The notes: generated by a model not told the origin, from the letters alone. Positions 1 to 9,012 are shown, counted from the first letter of the stretch. The stretch is DNA of 64,000 nucleotides from Methylomarinum vadi (GCF_000733935.1 NZ_JPON01000001.1:3856623-3920622), one strand, 5' to 3'. Numbers and translations: made by a program.

Positions 1-1
1 C

Positions 2-643
2 CTGAACGAGAATTCGCCTCATCCGGCGGAACATGTTCTGGACCCGGAAGTCCTCGAAACCTATCGCAGCCAAATCAAAACCGCGGCGATGTGTTCCCGC
101 GGCACCACGCAAATCAGCGTGATCGACGGGCGGGGTAATATCGCCAGCCTGACCACCAGTAATGGCGAGGGGTGCGGGTTGTTTATTCCCGGTACGGGCA
201 TCATGCTCAATAACATGCTGGGCGAAGAAGACCTGAACCCGAAAGGTTTTCATCATTGGCCGACCGATCAGCGGATGACTTCGATGATGGCGCCTAGCAT
301 CGTAACGCTTCCGGATAAGCGCCAGATTGCGCTGGGGTCGGGAGGCTCCAACCGGCTGCGCACGGCCATCCTGCAAGTTTTGCTCAACGTGATCGATTTT
401 AAAATGCCGCTGGACCAGGCGGTTACCAGTCCCAGGTTGCACCATGAAGGCGGATTGCTCAGCGTGGAAGGCGGTTTTGCCGACGACGCGATCGCGCAAC
501 TCCTTAAAAACCATCCGAACTATCAGGTCTGGCCCGGTCTCAATTTATTCTTTGGCGGAACGCATTCGGTCAGCCGTTCGGCGGACGGTTTTTTCGGCAT
601 CGGCGATCCGCGACGTGGCGGAGTTGCCATGGAGGTTTCCTAA
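2..643 (+). CDS. ggt: Gamma-glutamyltransferase, C-terminal part (5' truncated by window)
   Basis: The reading frame is open from base 2, so the N-terminal (large-subunit) part lies outside the window. The segment GTTQISVIDGRGNIASLT matches the start of the GGT small subunit, where the Thr after autoprocessing becomes the N-terminal nucleophile. The later GSGGSNRLRTAILQ stretch and the C-terminal FGIGDPRRGGVAMEV ending are also typical. In the family the enzyme cleaves glutathione and other gamma-glutamyl amides, normally in the periplasm; localisation cannot be seen because the signal peptide is missing. It converges on the Nudix gene at 810. Confidence 0.9.
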   Translation: MNENSPHPAEHVLDPEVLETYRSQIKTAAMCSRGTTQISVIDGRGNIASLTTSNGEGCGLFIPGTGIMLNNMLGEEDLNPKGFHHWPTDQRMTSMMAPSIVTLPDKRQIALGSGGSNRLRTAILQVLLNVIDFKMPLDQAVTSPRLHHEGGLLSVEGGFADDAIAQLLKNHPNYQVWPGLNLFFGGTHSVSRSADGFFGIGDPRRGGVAMEVS

Positions 644-809
644 CGCATGCCGGTTTAGGCCTCGGTAAAAAAATTCCCGAAACGCCCAACGAAATCGTAC
701 CCATACTCCGGGGCGTATACGCATCTGGAGGGCACTCTGCGTCTCGTGCCGCAAGGGTGTTTCTATGCAGGAACATGGGTGCCATGAGGGAAATCATTAG
801 CGACCAGGC

Positions 810-1391
810 CTAAGGAATGCAAGGGTCCTGTTCTGGAATGACGTTATCGATAAGCGCTTGGCGGAGTGCATTAGCGGCGGCATCCCACAGCCGAATAGAG
901 CGCTGTTCGCCCTCGGCCACCAAAACCGTCGCCGGACGTGCAGCCGCTCGTAGCGCGGAGAGCAGATCGGCCCGCCGGACCCAGACCCATTGGTCCCGTT
1001 CGACGGTCCGACAAACAGGTGACTGCGTGATACGTGATAGCGGCAGGTATTCGACTTTCATATGGTAAGTCGAGAAATTGCCGCTTCGTGAAGGGCCGGT
1101 GAGTCGCAATAAGCGCGGACGATCGAGGTTGAAACTGCAGTTGGATTCCTCGTAAAACTCCCGTAACGCGGTGGCGAGCAGCGGTTCATTTTCTTCATGC
1201 GTGCCGCCCAGATGTCCCCAGCCAATGCGATGAACATCGCGTTCGCGCGCTAGCAGGTAGAAAGCGGAATCGTTTTTACAGGCGACGGCAATAATGCCCG
1301 CGCCGACCGGGGCGGGGCGTTCGCCATGGAGCGAACAAGCGTTTAGTAGAAACAGAGAGAGGGCGAGCGCTAGGGCGTGTAAGGAATTCAT
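810..1391 (-). CDS. Nudix hydrolase with a lipoprotein signal peptide
   Basis: 193 aa. Residues 1-19 form a hydrophobic signal ending in LLNAC, a good lipobox, so Cys19 would be lipidated and the enzyme anchored in the envelope. The Nudix box is at about residues 63-85 (G-x5-E-x7-REFYEESNC), with Asn replacing the usual Gly; the catalytic REx2EE core is complete. Nudix enzymes hydrolyse nucleoside-diphosphate-X compounds; the substrate is unknown. It lies 45 bp downstream of umuC on the same strand and may be co-transcribed. Most Nudix proteins are cytoplasmic, so an exported one is unusual. Confidence 0.8.
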   Translation of the reverse strand: MNSLHALALALSLFLLNACSLHGERPAPVGAGIIAVACKNDSAFYLLARERDVHRIGWGHLGGTHEENEPLLATALREFYEESNCSFNLDRPRLLRLTGPSRSGNFSTYHMKVEYLPLSRITQSPVCRTVERDQWVWVRRADLLSALRAAARPATVLVAEGEQRSIRLWDAAANALRQALIDNVIPEQDPCIP

Positions 1392-1436
1392 TCCCTTTTT
1401 CCAGGATTATGCTGTCGCCATAATGCCTGTTTATTG

Positions 1437-2732
1437 TCAGCGGCACAAGACGCGCGCCAACCCTTGCCAGTCGGTCGTATAGCGGGGCGATAAATACTCG
1501 ACCGGCGTTTGCCAGTGATTGCCGATATTGCCGGCGCTGACGGCAATGCCTTTGGGAAAACGGCGGTTGATGTTGTCGACGGTAGCCATTAATTGCCGGC
1601 TCATGGCGGCGGATTCCGAACCGCCGGTGTCCAGGAACCGAAACAAATCCTGTTGCAAGGGCGGCTGGGCGGGTTGGATATGACCCAGCAGGACGCCGCA
1701 TTTCTGATAACGGTAGCCCGCTTTGAAGATGCCGTGCAGCAGTTGCTTGGCGGTCGTGACGATCACGCGGGTGTCCTGCGTCGCCTGCGCCAGGGCTTTG
1801 TAGGCCGAACGCTGGTATTGCGGTTCCTCGGGATTAAAGGGGTTGGTGCGGATGAAGACGGTGACCGATCCGGTTACCGAGTGTTGCTGGCGTAATTTTT
1901 CGGCGGCCCGCGCGCAGAAACTGGTCAAGGCTTCGGCCAGTTCCGATAGTTCGCCCAAACGCCGCTTGAAACTGCGCGAACAGACGATTTGCTGTTTCGG
2001 CGCCATCTCTTCCAGCGACAGACACGATACGCCTTGCAGTTCCAGTACCGTGCGGGCCATGACGATATTGAATTGCGCCTGAATCTGGTCGGCCGCTTGC
2101 CGGGCCAAATCGTCGACCGTTCTGATGCCCATATTGTTGAGCCGTTTGACCGTTTGCCGGCCGACGCCCCAGACTTCCTCAACCGGGGTCAAACGCATCA
2201 GTTTTTGCCGCCGAAGCGGATCGGATAAATCCAGCACGCCGCCGGTTCGCGGCCATTTCTTGGCGGCGTAATTGGCGAGCTTGGCCAGCGTCTTGGTGGG
2301 GGCCATGCCGACGCAGACCGGAATGCCGGTAAAGCGCTGCACCCTTTGTTTCAGCTGCCTGCCATAGGCATCCAGATTCCGCCAGCGCAGCCCGGACAGG
2401 TCCAGAAACGATTCATCGATGGAGTAGATTTCCACGTCGGGCGTGAATTGTTCCAGGCACTGCATCACCCGTTGCGACATATCCGCATAGAGCGCATAGT
2501 TGGAAGAGAATAATTGGATCTGGTGGCGCTCGATCAGGTGTCGCACTTGATAAACCGGCGTCGCCATCTTGATGCCCAGGGCCTTGACCTCGGCGCTGCG
2601 GGCGACGATGCAGCCGTCATTGTTGCTCAGCACCGCGACCGGTTTATGCCATAAATCCGGGCGAAACACGCGTTCGCAACTGACATAGAAATTATTGCAA
2701 TCGACGAGGGCGAAGAGTTTGTTCTCGGGCAT
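1437..2732 (-). CDS. umuC: Y-family DNA polymerase V catalytic subunit UmuC
   Basis: 431 aa, normal length for UmuC. The N-terminal ALVDCNNFYVSCERVFRPDL and the YSIDESFLDL motif carry the metal-binding acidic residues of Y-family polymerases. Fingers, thumb and little-finger regions follow, and a helix-hairpin-helix-like segment (VEEVWGVGRQTVKRLNNMGI) is visible. With processed UmuD it would form the error-prone translesion polymerase of the SOS response. It starts 12 bp after umuD, so the two form an operon. I see no E. coli-type LexA box (CTGT-N8-ACAG) upstream of the pair. Confidence 0.95.
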   Translation of the reverse strand: MPENKLFALVDCNNFYVSCERVFRPDLWHKPVAVLSNNDGCIVARSAEVKALGIKMATPVYQVRHLIERHQIQLFSSNYALYADMSQRVMQCLEQFTPDVEIYSIDESFLDLSGLRWRNLDAYGRQLKQRVQRFTGIPVCVGMAPTKTLAKLANYAAKKWPRTGGVLDLSDPLRRQKLMRLTPVEEVWGVGRQTVKRLNNMGIRTVDDLARQAADQIQAQFNIVMARTVLELQGVSCLSLEEMAPKQQIVCSRSFKRRLGELSELAEALTSFCARAAEKLRQQHSVTGSVTVFIRTNPFNPEEPQYQRSAYKALAQATQDTRVIVTTAKQLLHGIFKAGYRYQKCGVLLGHIQPAQPPLQQDLFRFLDTGGSESAAMSRQLMATVDNINRRFPKGIAVSAGNIGNHWQTPVEYLSPRYTTDWQGLARVLCR

Positions 2733-2744
2733 AAGGCAAATCGC

Positions 2745-3389
2745 CTAGACGGCATGGATGACATTGGTCACCACGCCCCAAATCACCATATCGATATCCT
2801 CTTTGACGACAATATCGGCATAGGCCGGGTTCTCCGCCCCCAGTACCAGACTGTCCGGGCCGATGCGTTTCAAACGCTTAACCGTCAGTTCCCCGTTCAG
2901 GGCGCAAATCACGACTTTGCCGACCGTCGGTTTCAGCGAACGGTCCACCACCAGAATATCGTTAGGATGAATGCCGGCGCCCAGCATCGATTCGCCTTCG
3001 GCGCGGACGAAAAACGTCGCCGCCGGTTTCTGAATCAATAACTCATTCAAGTCCAGCGATTTCTCGACATAGTCGTCGGCCGGCGAAGGAAAGCCGGCAG
3101 CGACCTTACCCGAGTATAAGGGGGCTTTTACCGAACTGAGGGAGCGGGCGGGGACCAAAAGCTTCGCCAAGGCTTCGCTGGCCGGCGATGAGGAAGGGTT
3201 GGCGGAAGCCTGCAATTTAGCTTTTATCTCGGCTTGTTGCTTACGCCGCTCTAACAGGGACTTCACTTCGGGAAGCAGGCTTTCCGGCACCCGAATCGCC
3301 TGCGTGCTTTCCCCGTAAACGTTGGAGCCTTTCTTGCGGCCGGCACCGGGACGGGCGCCGCCGCGATTGGAAGAGGGAATGTCAGTCAT
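2745..3389 (-). CDS. umuD: UmuD-like self-cleaving S24 protein with N-terminal extension
   Basis: 214 aa, about 75 residues longer than E. coli UmuD. The C-terminal S24 domain has an Ala98-Gly99 cleavage site (KVAAGFPSP), nucleophile Ser134 in GESM and Lys171 in LTVKRL. The G99-S134 and S134-K171 spacings (35 and 37) equal those of E. coli UmuD. The extra N-terminus has a basic GGARPGAGRKKG stretch followed by TQAIRVPESLLPEVKSLLER, which looks like a ribbon-helix segment and could bind DNA. Self-cleavage would separate this part from the polymerase accessory domain. It heads an operon with umuC. Confidence 0.88.
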   Translation of the reverse strand: MTDIPSSNRGGARPGAGRKKGSNVYGESTQAIRVPESLLPEVKSLLERRKQQAEIKAKLQASANPSSSPASEALAKLLVPARSLSSVKAPLYSGKVAAGFPSPADDYVEKSLDLNELLIQKPAATFFVRAEGESMLGAGIHPNDILVVDRSLKPTVGKVVICALNGELTVKRLKRIGPDSLVLGAENPAYADIVVKEDIDMVIWGVVTNVIHAV

Positions 3390-3618
3390 AAGAAAATACC
3401 GGGATAGCGATTGGAATAATGAAAAGTGTACGGTATTCTAAAGACGAGGGACAAGTAAAATTTTGCAGCAGGAATCCAAATGGTGACGCGGCGCTATTAC
3501 TCGGCAAGCCCGAGAAAATGAAGCCGCGCTGGGCTTGATACGTTCCTTCGAATATTCGCTCGTTTTGACTCTGCAAAAAATGTGAAAATAAAACCTCCAT
3601 CTTCAATGAATAGCGCGG

Positions 3619-5418
3619 ATGTCCAATTCTAAACCGACTTCACCAGATTCCACTCACCGCATTTCCTCTTTTAATGCGTTGTGGCCTTTCATACGTCCTT
3701 ATCGCCTCAGGATCGTGTCGGCTTTCCTATTGCTTTGCCTGGGGTCGGCCACGATCCTGCTGGTGCCGCTGGCGTTTCGCGACCTGATCGATTTCGGCTT
3801 CGGCCAGCGGCAAAATGCCGGTGGTGGCTTATTGAGTTCGTTGAGTCTGAACGGACATTTCGCCGCCTTGTTCGGCTTGGCTTGCTTGTGGGCGTTGGCC
3901 GTATCGGCGCGCTATTACCATGTGAGCTGGATCGGAGAACGCGTCACGGCGGATTTGCGCAGCGCGGTGTATGGCCGGGTATTGACCCAGTCCCCGCAAT
4001 TTTTCGAGACCTTGCAAACCGGGGAGGTGCTGTCGCGTCTGACGGGCGATACCACCTTGATTCAGACCGTGATCGGCAGTTCCATTTCGATGGGGCTGCG
4101 CAGCCTGTTCCAGTTTATCGGCGGCATGATCATGCTGGCGGTGACCAGTTTTCATCTGTTTTCCCTGAATCTAGGCCTGATGGCGTTGCTGGTATTGCCC
4201 ATCCTCGTCATCGGTCGTCGAGTCAAAAAGCTCTCGCGGGAGTCGCAGGACAAGATTGCCGACGCCTCGGCCTTGGCTGGCGAAATACTCAACGCGGTGC
4301 CGACGGTGCAGGCCTATACCCAGGAACAACGAGAAATCGAACGCTTTGCCGGGCGCGCGGAAGTCAGCTTCCTGACGGCAATCAAGCGTACTCGTGTGCG
4401 GGCGATGCTGACGGCGTTGATCATCACGGCGGTGATGGGCACCATAATTTTCGTGCTGTGGATCGGCGCCAACCTGGTCAACGAGGGGCAGATGACGGGC
4501 GGGCAACTGGCGTCGTTCGTTCTCTATGCGTTATTGGTTGCCGGCGGCGTTGGCACGATGGCGGAAGTGTGGGGCGATGTCATGCGTGCGGCGGGTGCCG
4601 CCGGACGCTTGTTGGAACTGCTGCGGGCAACCCCGACCATTGCCGAGTCGCCCCATCCCCAGGCGCTGCCGCGATCCGGAAAGGCCGAGATTGGGTTTGA
4701 GCAGGTTACTTTCCGCTATCCCGCGCAAATGCAGGCGGCGGCGCTGGACGACATCACTGTCCAAATCCGCCCCGGCGAAAGCGTCGCGCTGGTCGGTCCT
4801 TCCGGCGCGGGCAAGACGACCTTGTTCCAACTGCTGTTGCGTTTTTATGACGTCACCAATGGCCGCATATGTTTCAACGGCGAGGATATACGCCGGCTTT
4901 CCTTGCGCGAATTGCGCGACAATATAGCCATCGTGGCGCAGGAGCCGGTGATTTTCTCGGCCAATGCGTTGGAGAACATTCGTTACGGCCGGCCTTCCGC
5001 CAGCGACGAGGAAGTCTTGGCCGCCGCCAAAGCGGCCCAAGTGGAAGAGTTCGTCGAGCGTCTGCCGGACGGCTATCGGACCTTTCTGGGGGAACGGGGC
5101 ACCCGGTTATCGGGCGGTCAGCGTCAGCGCCTCGCCATCGCCCGTGCGATCCTGAAAAATGCGCCGCTGTTGTTGCTCGACGAAGCCACCAGCGCGCTGG
5201 ATGCGGAATCGGAAATCTTGGTGCAGCAGGGATTGAACGCCGCGATGCGGGGACGCACCACGCTCATCATCGCCCACCGCCTGGCCACCGTGAAGCAGGT
5301 CGACCGCATCATCGTCCTGAACCAGGGACGCATCGTCGAAACCGGCTCGCCGGAAGATTTACGCAAGCAAAGCGGCCTTTACGCCCGGCTCGCCAGCTTG
5401 CAATTCGATATTCGATAA
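3619..5418 (+). CDS. ABC exporter, fused permease-ATPase (MsbA/LmrA-like half transporter)
   Basis: 599 aa with an N-terminal six-helix transmembrane domain (about residues 20-320) followed by an ATPase domain. Walker A (GPSGAGKTT) is near residue 392, the signature is LSGGQRQRLAIARAIL, Walker B LLLLDEATSALD, and the H-loop IIAHRL. This is the homodimeric exporter architecture used for lipids, drugs or peptides; the substrate cannot be read from sequence. A similar gene once existed nearby, because a diverged copy of this gene's last ~100 bases lies at 9076-9262. The ribosome-binding site before the chosen ATG is weak. Confidence 0.92.
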   Translation: MSNSKPTSPDSTHRISSFNALWPFIRPYRLRIVSAFLLLCLGSATILLVPLAFRDLIDFGFGQRQNAGGGLLSSLSLNGHFAALFGLACLWALAVSARYYHVSWIGERVTADLRSAVYGRVLTQSPQFFETLQTGEVLSRLTGDTTLIQTVIGSSISMGLRSLFQFIGGMIMLAVTSFHLFSLNLGLMALLVLPILVIGRRVKKLSRESQDKIADASALAGEILNAVPTVQAYTQEQREIERFAGRAEVSFLTAIKRTRVRAMLTALIITAVMGTIIFVLWIGANLVNEGQMTGGQLASFVLYALLVAGGVGTMAEVWGDVMRAAGAAGRLLELLRATPTIAESPHPQALPRSGKAEIGFEQVTFRYPAQMQAAALDDITVQIRPGESVALVGPSGAGKTTLFQLLLRFYDVTNGRICFNGEDIRRLSLRELRDNIAIVAQEPVIFSANALENIRYGRPSASDEEVLAAAKAAQVEEFVERLPDGYRTFLGERGTRLSGGQRQRLAIARAILKNAPLLLLDEATSALDAESEILVQQGLNAAMRGRTTLIIAHRLATVKQVDRIIVLNQGRIVETGSPEDLRKQSGLYARLASLQFDIR

Positions 5419-5524
5419 GGCAACACACAGTATAGGGCGTCAATCCTGAAAATTGCTTCTTTTAAAGGGGGTTATGTCCAGCAGATGGATTGGCTCTTAA
5501 ATGCGATCTTTCGTCTTAGCTCGT

Positions 5525-5725
5525 AGGTCAGGTTGCGCGACAGCGTTCCCTGACAAATCAATTGGCGCATCGGATTGTCACATAACCCGCACCCTTGCGA
5601 TGGGTTGGTTTGGCAAGGTTGAACGGCAATGTCGCAAGGGAACGGACAACGTGACCTACGGCAAATGCCGTCAAGGGTCGGGAAATCGGTAGGTCAGGGT
5701 GCGCGGCAGCGCTTCCTGACAAATC
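5525..5725. repeat. 166-bp tandem repeats, left group (one full and one truncated unit)
   Basis: A full unit runs from 5525 to 5690. The next starts at 5691 and is cut off exactly at the stop codon of the RAYT gene. Each unit begins aggtcagg and contains a hairpin with arms GTCAGGG and CCCTGAC. A second long imperfect stem has arms GTCACGT and ACGTGAC with nested CCCTTGCG/CGCAAGGG. The same unit continues on the other side of the transposase. Confidence 0.85.
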
Positions 5726-6243
5726 TATTCCAAAATCATCGATTTGATGTCCTCGGGCATAAAATATTTCCCCCAGCCTTCAGGATAACGGCCTTTAGAC
5801 CGATGAATATGAAAAGATGACCACAGATAATCGGCCGGGTCAGTGACAATTTTATGTTTGACCGGATTGTAATGAATGTAATCCATGTGACGATTCAGGT
5901 CTTCGGCATTGCGGATGATATGGTCCCAAAACCGACGTTGCCATAAGGTAGTTGGCGTTTTGATATTTCTTGCCTGTTTCCAACGATGAGAAAAACGCAA
6001 TTTCACCGATTGAATGATTCGAGATAGCGCGTCTTTTTCATCCACCCTGATAAGCCAATGAAAATGATCATCGAGTATGACATAGGCCAAAACCCGGAAC
6101 GCCATCTCCGCTTTGACCTCGCGCATGACGGTCAGTAATAATTCTTTGTCTGCGTCATTAGCCAGTACTGGATTTCGCCGATGACAAACAGCGGTAATAA
6201 ACACCGGTTGATTGTCAGGCGGGTAGCGTCGAATATCGGTCAT
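5725..6243 (-). CDS. REP-associated tyrosine transposase (RAYT, Y1_Tnp family)
   Basis: 172 aa, full length for the family. The HUH motif appears as DDHFHWLIRV and the C-terminal half carries HMDYIHYNPVKH, with the Tyr/Tyr-Asn-Pro segment shared by RAYTs. Such proteins are single-strand nucleases linked to the spread of REP sequences. It sits inside an array of 166-bp palindromic units: one truncated unit touches its stop codon and four units lie upstream. It most likely acts on these units, but that is inference. Confidence 0.88.
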   Translation of the reverse strand: MTDIRRYPPDNQPVFITAVCHRRNPVLANDADKELLLTVMREVKAEMAFRVLAYVILDDHFHWLIRVDEKDALSRIIQSVKLRFSHRWKQARNIKTPTTLWQRRFWDHIIRNAEDLNRHMDYIHYNPVKHKIVTDPADYLWSSFHIHRSKGRYPEGWGKYFMPEDIKSMILE

Positions 6244-6296
6244 AAATATGGATTATAGACACATTTGCTCGTCGCGGAATGCTTTGACCAATTCGT

Positions 6297-6937
6297 AGGT
6301 CAGGGTGCGCGACGGCGTGACCAGACAATTCGATGGCGCATCGGATTGTCACGTAACCCGCACCCTTGCGATGGGTTGGTTTGGCAAGGTTGAACGGCAA
6401 TGGCGCAAGGGACCGGACAACGTGACCTACGGCAAATGCCGTCAAGGGTCGGGAAATCGGTAGGTCAGGGTGCGCGGCAGCGTTCCCTGACAAATCAATT
6501 GGCGCATCGGATTGTCACGTAACCCGCACCCTTGCGATGGGTTGGTTTGGCAAGGTTGAACGGCAATGGCGCAAGGGACCGGGCAACGTGACCTACGGCA
6601 AATGCCAGCAATGGCCGGGAAACTGGTAGGTCAGGGTGCGTGGCAGCGTTCCCTGACAAATCAATTGGCGCATCGGATTGTCACGTAACCCGCACCCTTG
6701 CGATGGGTTGGTTTGGCAAGGTTGAACGGCAATGGCGCAAGGGACCGGGCAACGTGACCTACGGCAAATGCCAGCAATGGCCGGGAAACTGGTAGGTCAG
6801 GGTGCGCGACAGCGTTCCCTGACAAATCAATTGGCGCATCGGATTGTCACGTAACCCGTACCCTTGCGATGGGTTGGTTTGGCAAGGTTGAGTGGTGGCA
6901 ATGGCGGAAAAGAATGGGCAACGTGATCTACGGTTTA
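6297..6937. repeat. 166-bp tandem repeats, right group (three full units plus a degenerate one)
   Basis: Units start at 6297, 6462, 6628 and 6794, giving spacings of 165, 166 and 166 bp. The middle units are nearly identical; the outermost left unit and the final unit, which decays after about 6890, are more diverged. Ends read taggtca and tgaccta, so each unit is framed by short inverted repeats. No coding frame is conserved across the units. Together with 5525-5725 this makes an interrupted array of about six units. Confidence 0.9.
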
Positions 6938-7062
6938 ATTGTTTTATCCCGACTGATTCTTCACTGTCCCAAGGTCTGCCAAAGGGGGCGTAAGTGGTTA
7001 TTGGATTCGGCAAAGGTCATGCCATAATAACGTCAGCATCACGACCATTAGGAGCATTGCTT

Positions 7063-7662
7063 ATGGCGTTAACAAAAGACAGTGGTAACGTTTATCTAAG
7101 TGAAGAAGAATACCTGAAAAGCGAGGAAGCTTCCGAGGTCAAACGCGAATACATCGATGGCCGGGTTTATGCGATGGCCGGTGCAGGATATAACCACAAT
7201 TGTATCGCTGTGAATATTCTTAGTAATTTTCGAAACGAGCTTAAAGGGACTCCTTGCGCGACGTTCATGGCGGATATGAAAGTGCGTTTAGGCAACGATT
7301 ACGTTTACCCGGATGTGTTAGTGGATTGCGGCATTATGAGTGGCGATGATTATTTCTCGACAACGCCGGTGATCATTGTGGAAGTGTTATCGAGATCAAC
7401 TCGAAAAACCGATACCACCATCAAACTGCTGCGTTATAGCAATCTCCCTTCTTTAAAGGAATATGTGATGATTGAATCGGACTTTGTCTCAGTTCAGGTG
7501 CTTAGAAAAAACAAACATTGGTTATCGGAATATTATTTTCTCGGCGACTCGGTGACCTTTGAGTCCATTGGTGTAACTCTTACGGTTGAGGAAATCTACG
7601 ACCGTGTCGACAACGGCGATATGCGGGAATTTAAACAAGAAAAAAGACCGTCTAACGATTGA
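7063..7662 (+). CDS. Uma2 family (DUF820) putative PD-(D/E)xK nuclease
   Basis: 199 aa from an ATG preceded by taggag; the frame is open further upstream but lacks a better start. The order YLSEEEYLKSE, KREYIDGRVYAMAG, YPDVLVDC and IIVEVLSRSTRKTD with a following Lys is that of Uma2/DUF820 proteins, which share the restriction-endonuclease-like core (the Asp of PDV, the Glu of VEV and a downstream Lys). The family is very common in cyanobacteria and some other bacteria and its role is unsettled. It stands alone between the repeat array and a toxin-antitoxin locus. Confidence 0.85.
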   Translation: MALTKDSGNVYLSEEEYLKSEEASEVKREYIDGRVYAMAGAGYNHNCIAVNILSNFRNELKGTPCATFMADMKVRLGNDYVYPDVLVDCGIMSGDDYFSTTPVIIVEVLSRSTRKTDTTIKLLRYSNLPSLKEYVMIESDFVSVQVLRKNKHWLSEYYFLGDSVTFESIGVTLTVEEIYDRVDNGDMREFKQEKRPSND

Positions 7663-7967
7663 CGTTTAAGGTCGTGTAAGTTAATTTCGATAATACCCGT
7701 GAAATGACTCTCCGATTGTATATTTTCTATGAAAGAAATAGGTGTGCCGCCTGGGGATTGGATTTATCGTTATGCGTTATTCCCTTATTTTACTTTCTAA
7801 AGATTTGTATGTAAATAACTTCCAGGATCTGCGCTATCGTTCTCGCACTCTGTGTGGGAATGAAGACTGAACCGCTCTGTGGTTCGGAAATTAAATTTTA
7901 CTCCGACTTCCATTTATTCCAACTACCCACGCTTGACTTTGGTATAACGCTGGTCACACTTATTGTT
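7663..7967. other. Intergenic stretch without a recognisable gene
   Basis: AT-rich DNA between the Uma2 gene and the antitoxin start. I see no open frame of convincing quality, no tRNA and no clear terminator. It would have to hold the promoter of the toxin-antitoxin pair. Confidence 0.5.
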
Positions 7968-8204
7968 ATGAAAACCGCCATCTAAATACCAGACTCGATA
8001 TTCCAAGCCGCTGAAGGTTTGGCCCACCGTTTGGGGATCTCTAGAAGCGAGCTTTATTCTAAAGCCATCGCCGAATATATGGATTCCCATAAAAATGAGA
8101 ATGTTACGAAAGCACTGAACGAGATTTATGGCGAAGAAACCGCCTCATTGGATGAGGCGCTCGATACCATGCAAATGCGCTCTATTTCGAAAGAAGAATG
8201 GTGA
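7968..8204 (+). pseudogene. MazE/CopG-type antitoxin with in-frame stop at codon 6
   Basis: Translation from the ATG at 7968 reads MKTAI, then TAA at 7983-7985, then in the same frame IPDSIFQAAEGLAHRLGISR and on to a stop at 8204. MKTAISIPDSIF-type N-termini are standard for ribbon-helix-helix antitoxins, so the TAA probably replaced a Ser codon (one change from TCA). The first beta-strand lies before the stop. Re-initiation at the TTG at 8019 would give a 61-aa protein lacking the DNA-binding ribbon. The stop overlaps the start of the toxin gene. Confidence 0.8.
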
Positions 8205-8542
8205 TGAAAAGAGGGGAAATATGGTGGGCTTCCCTAGGTAAGCCAAGAGGGTCGGTGCCCGGTTATAAGCGGCCGGTTGTTATCATTTCTTCTAATGATT
8301 TCAACATCAGCAAGATCAACACAGTCATAGTGGCGGTAGTGACCTTAAATATTCGGTTAGTTGACGCACCGGGTAACTTTGCGATTTCAAGGAAAGAATC
8401 GGGATTGTCTAAGGAATCGGTAATTAATGTCTCTCAATTGCTAACACTCGATAAATCTTTTTTAGTTGATAGAGCGGGCAAACTGTCATCCAAAAAGCTA
8501 GTGTCTTTAAACGAAGGCTTAAAGTTAGTTCTATCAATATGA
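8204..8542 (+). CDS. MazF/PemK family mRNA interferase toxin
   Basis: 112 aa from the ATG that overlaps the antitoxin stop (TGATG); an ATG 6 bp upstream is also possible. MKRGEIWWASLGKPRGS-PGYKRPVVIIS is the characteristic MazF N-terminus, with the conserved Arg-Pro-Val strand, and a later SGLSKESVINVSQL segment fits the family. Members cleave RNA at short sequence motifs. Overlap with the antitoxin gene implies translational coupling, so loss of the antitoxin frame upstream could also lower toxin translation. The frame is intact. Confidence 0.87.
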   Translation: MKRGEIWWASLGKPRGSVPGYKRPVVIISSNDFNISKINTVIVAVVTLNIRLVDAPGNFAISRKESGLSKESVINVSQLLTLDKSFLVDRAGKLSSKKLVSLNEGLKLVLSI

Positions 8543-8583
8543 AACTTAACAACGGTTGGCGCTATGCGCTGGAGCGTCCCTGA

Positions 8584-9012
8584 TCATTTAGCTATACACT
8601 TTTTGATATCCTCTAAAATCCGATAGCTGACTGGAACTAGCAGTAAAGTGATTAGAGTCGAAAACAATACGCCAAAGGCGAGAGAGACCGCCATCGGCAT
8701 GATAGTTTCGGCGTCGGGGCCTTGTTCGGTCAGAAGCGGTATCAAACCGAAGAATGTGGTCAACGTTGTCAGTACAATCGGTCGAAAGCGCTTTTGCCCA
8801 GCTTGCCGCAATACTTGCTGAATGTCGGGATGACGAGGCAGTTCTTCGTTGATAAAGGCGACCAATACCAAGCTGTCGTTGACGACGACGCCGGCCACGG
8901 CGAACAGCGCGATGTAAGACTCTAACGTCAGAGATACTCCTAGCAATGCATGGCCCCATACCGCGCCGATGAGACCGAAAGGAAATGCCCGCCGGGGTAC
9001 CCAAAGGCACAA
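8584..9012 (-). pseudogene. C-terminal fragment of an RND efflux permease (AcrB/HAE1 type)
   Basis: About 135 residues match the last transmembrane part of RND pumps: PFGLIGAVWGHALLGVSLTL, VAGVVVNDSLVLVAFINEEL and RFRPIVLTTLTTFFGLIPLL. A full permease is about 1,000 aa, so nearly 90% is missing. The ATG at 9012 lies in unrelated sequence, with homology beginning near 8988. No partner adaptor gene is present. This is a remnant next to another broken transporter gene. Confidence 0.85.

Noticed and set aside
3382..3606. 74-codon minus-strand frame upstream of umuD
   Set aside because: It overlaps the umuD start and the promoter region and has no coding character.
5525..6937. CRISPR array
   Set aside because: The repeated unit is 166 bp without unique spacers, and no cas genes are near. 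It is a tandem palindromic repeat.
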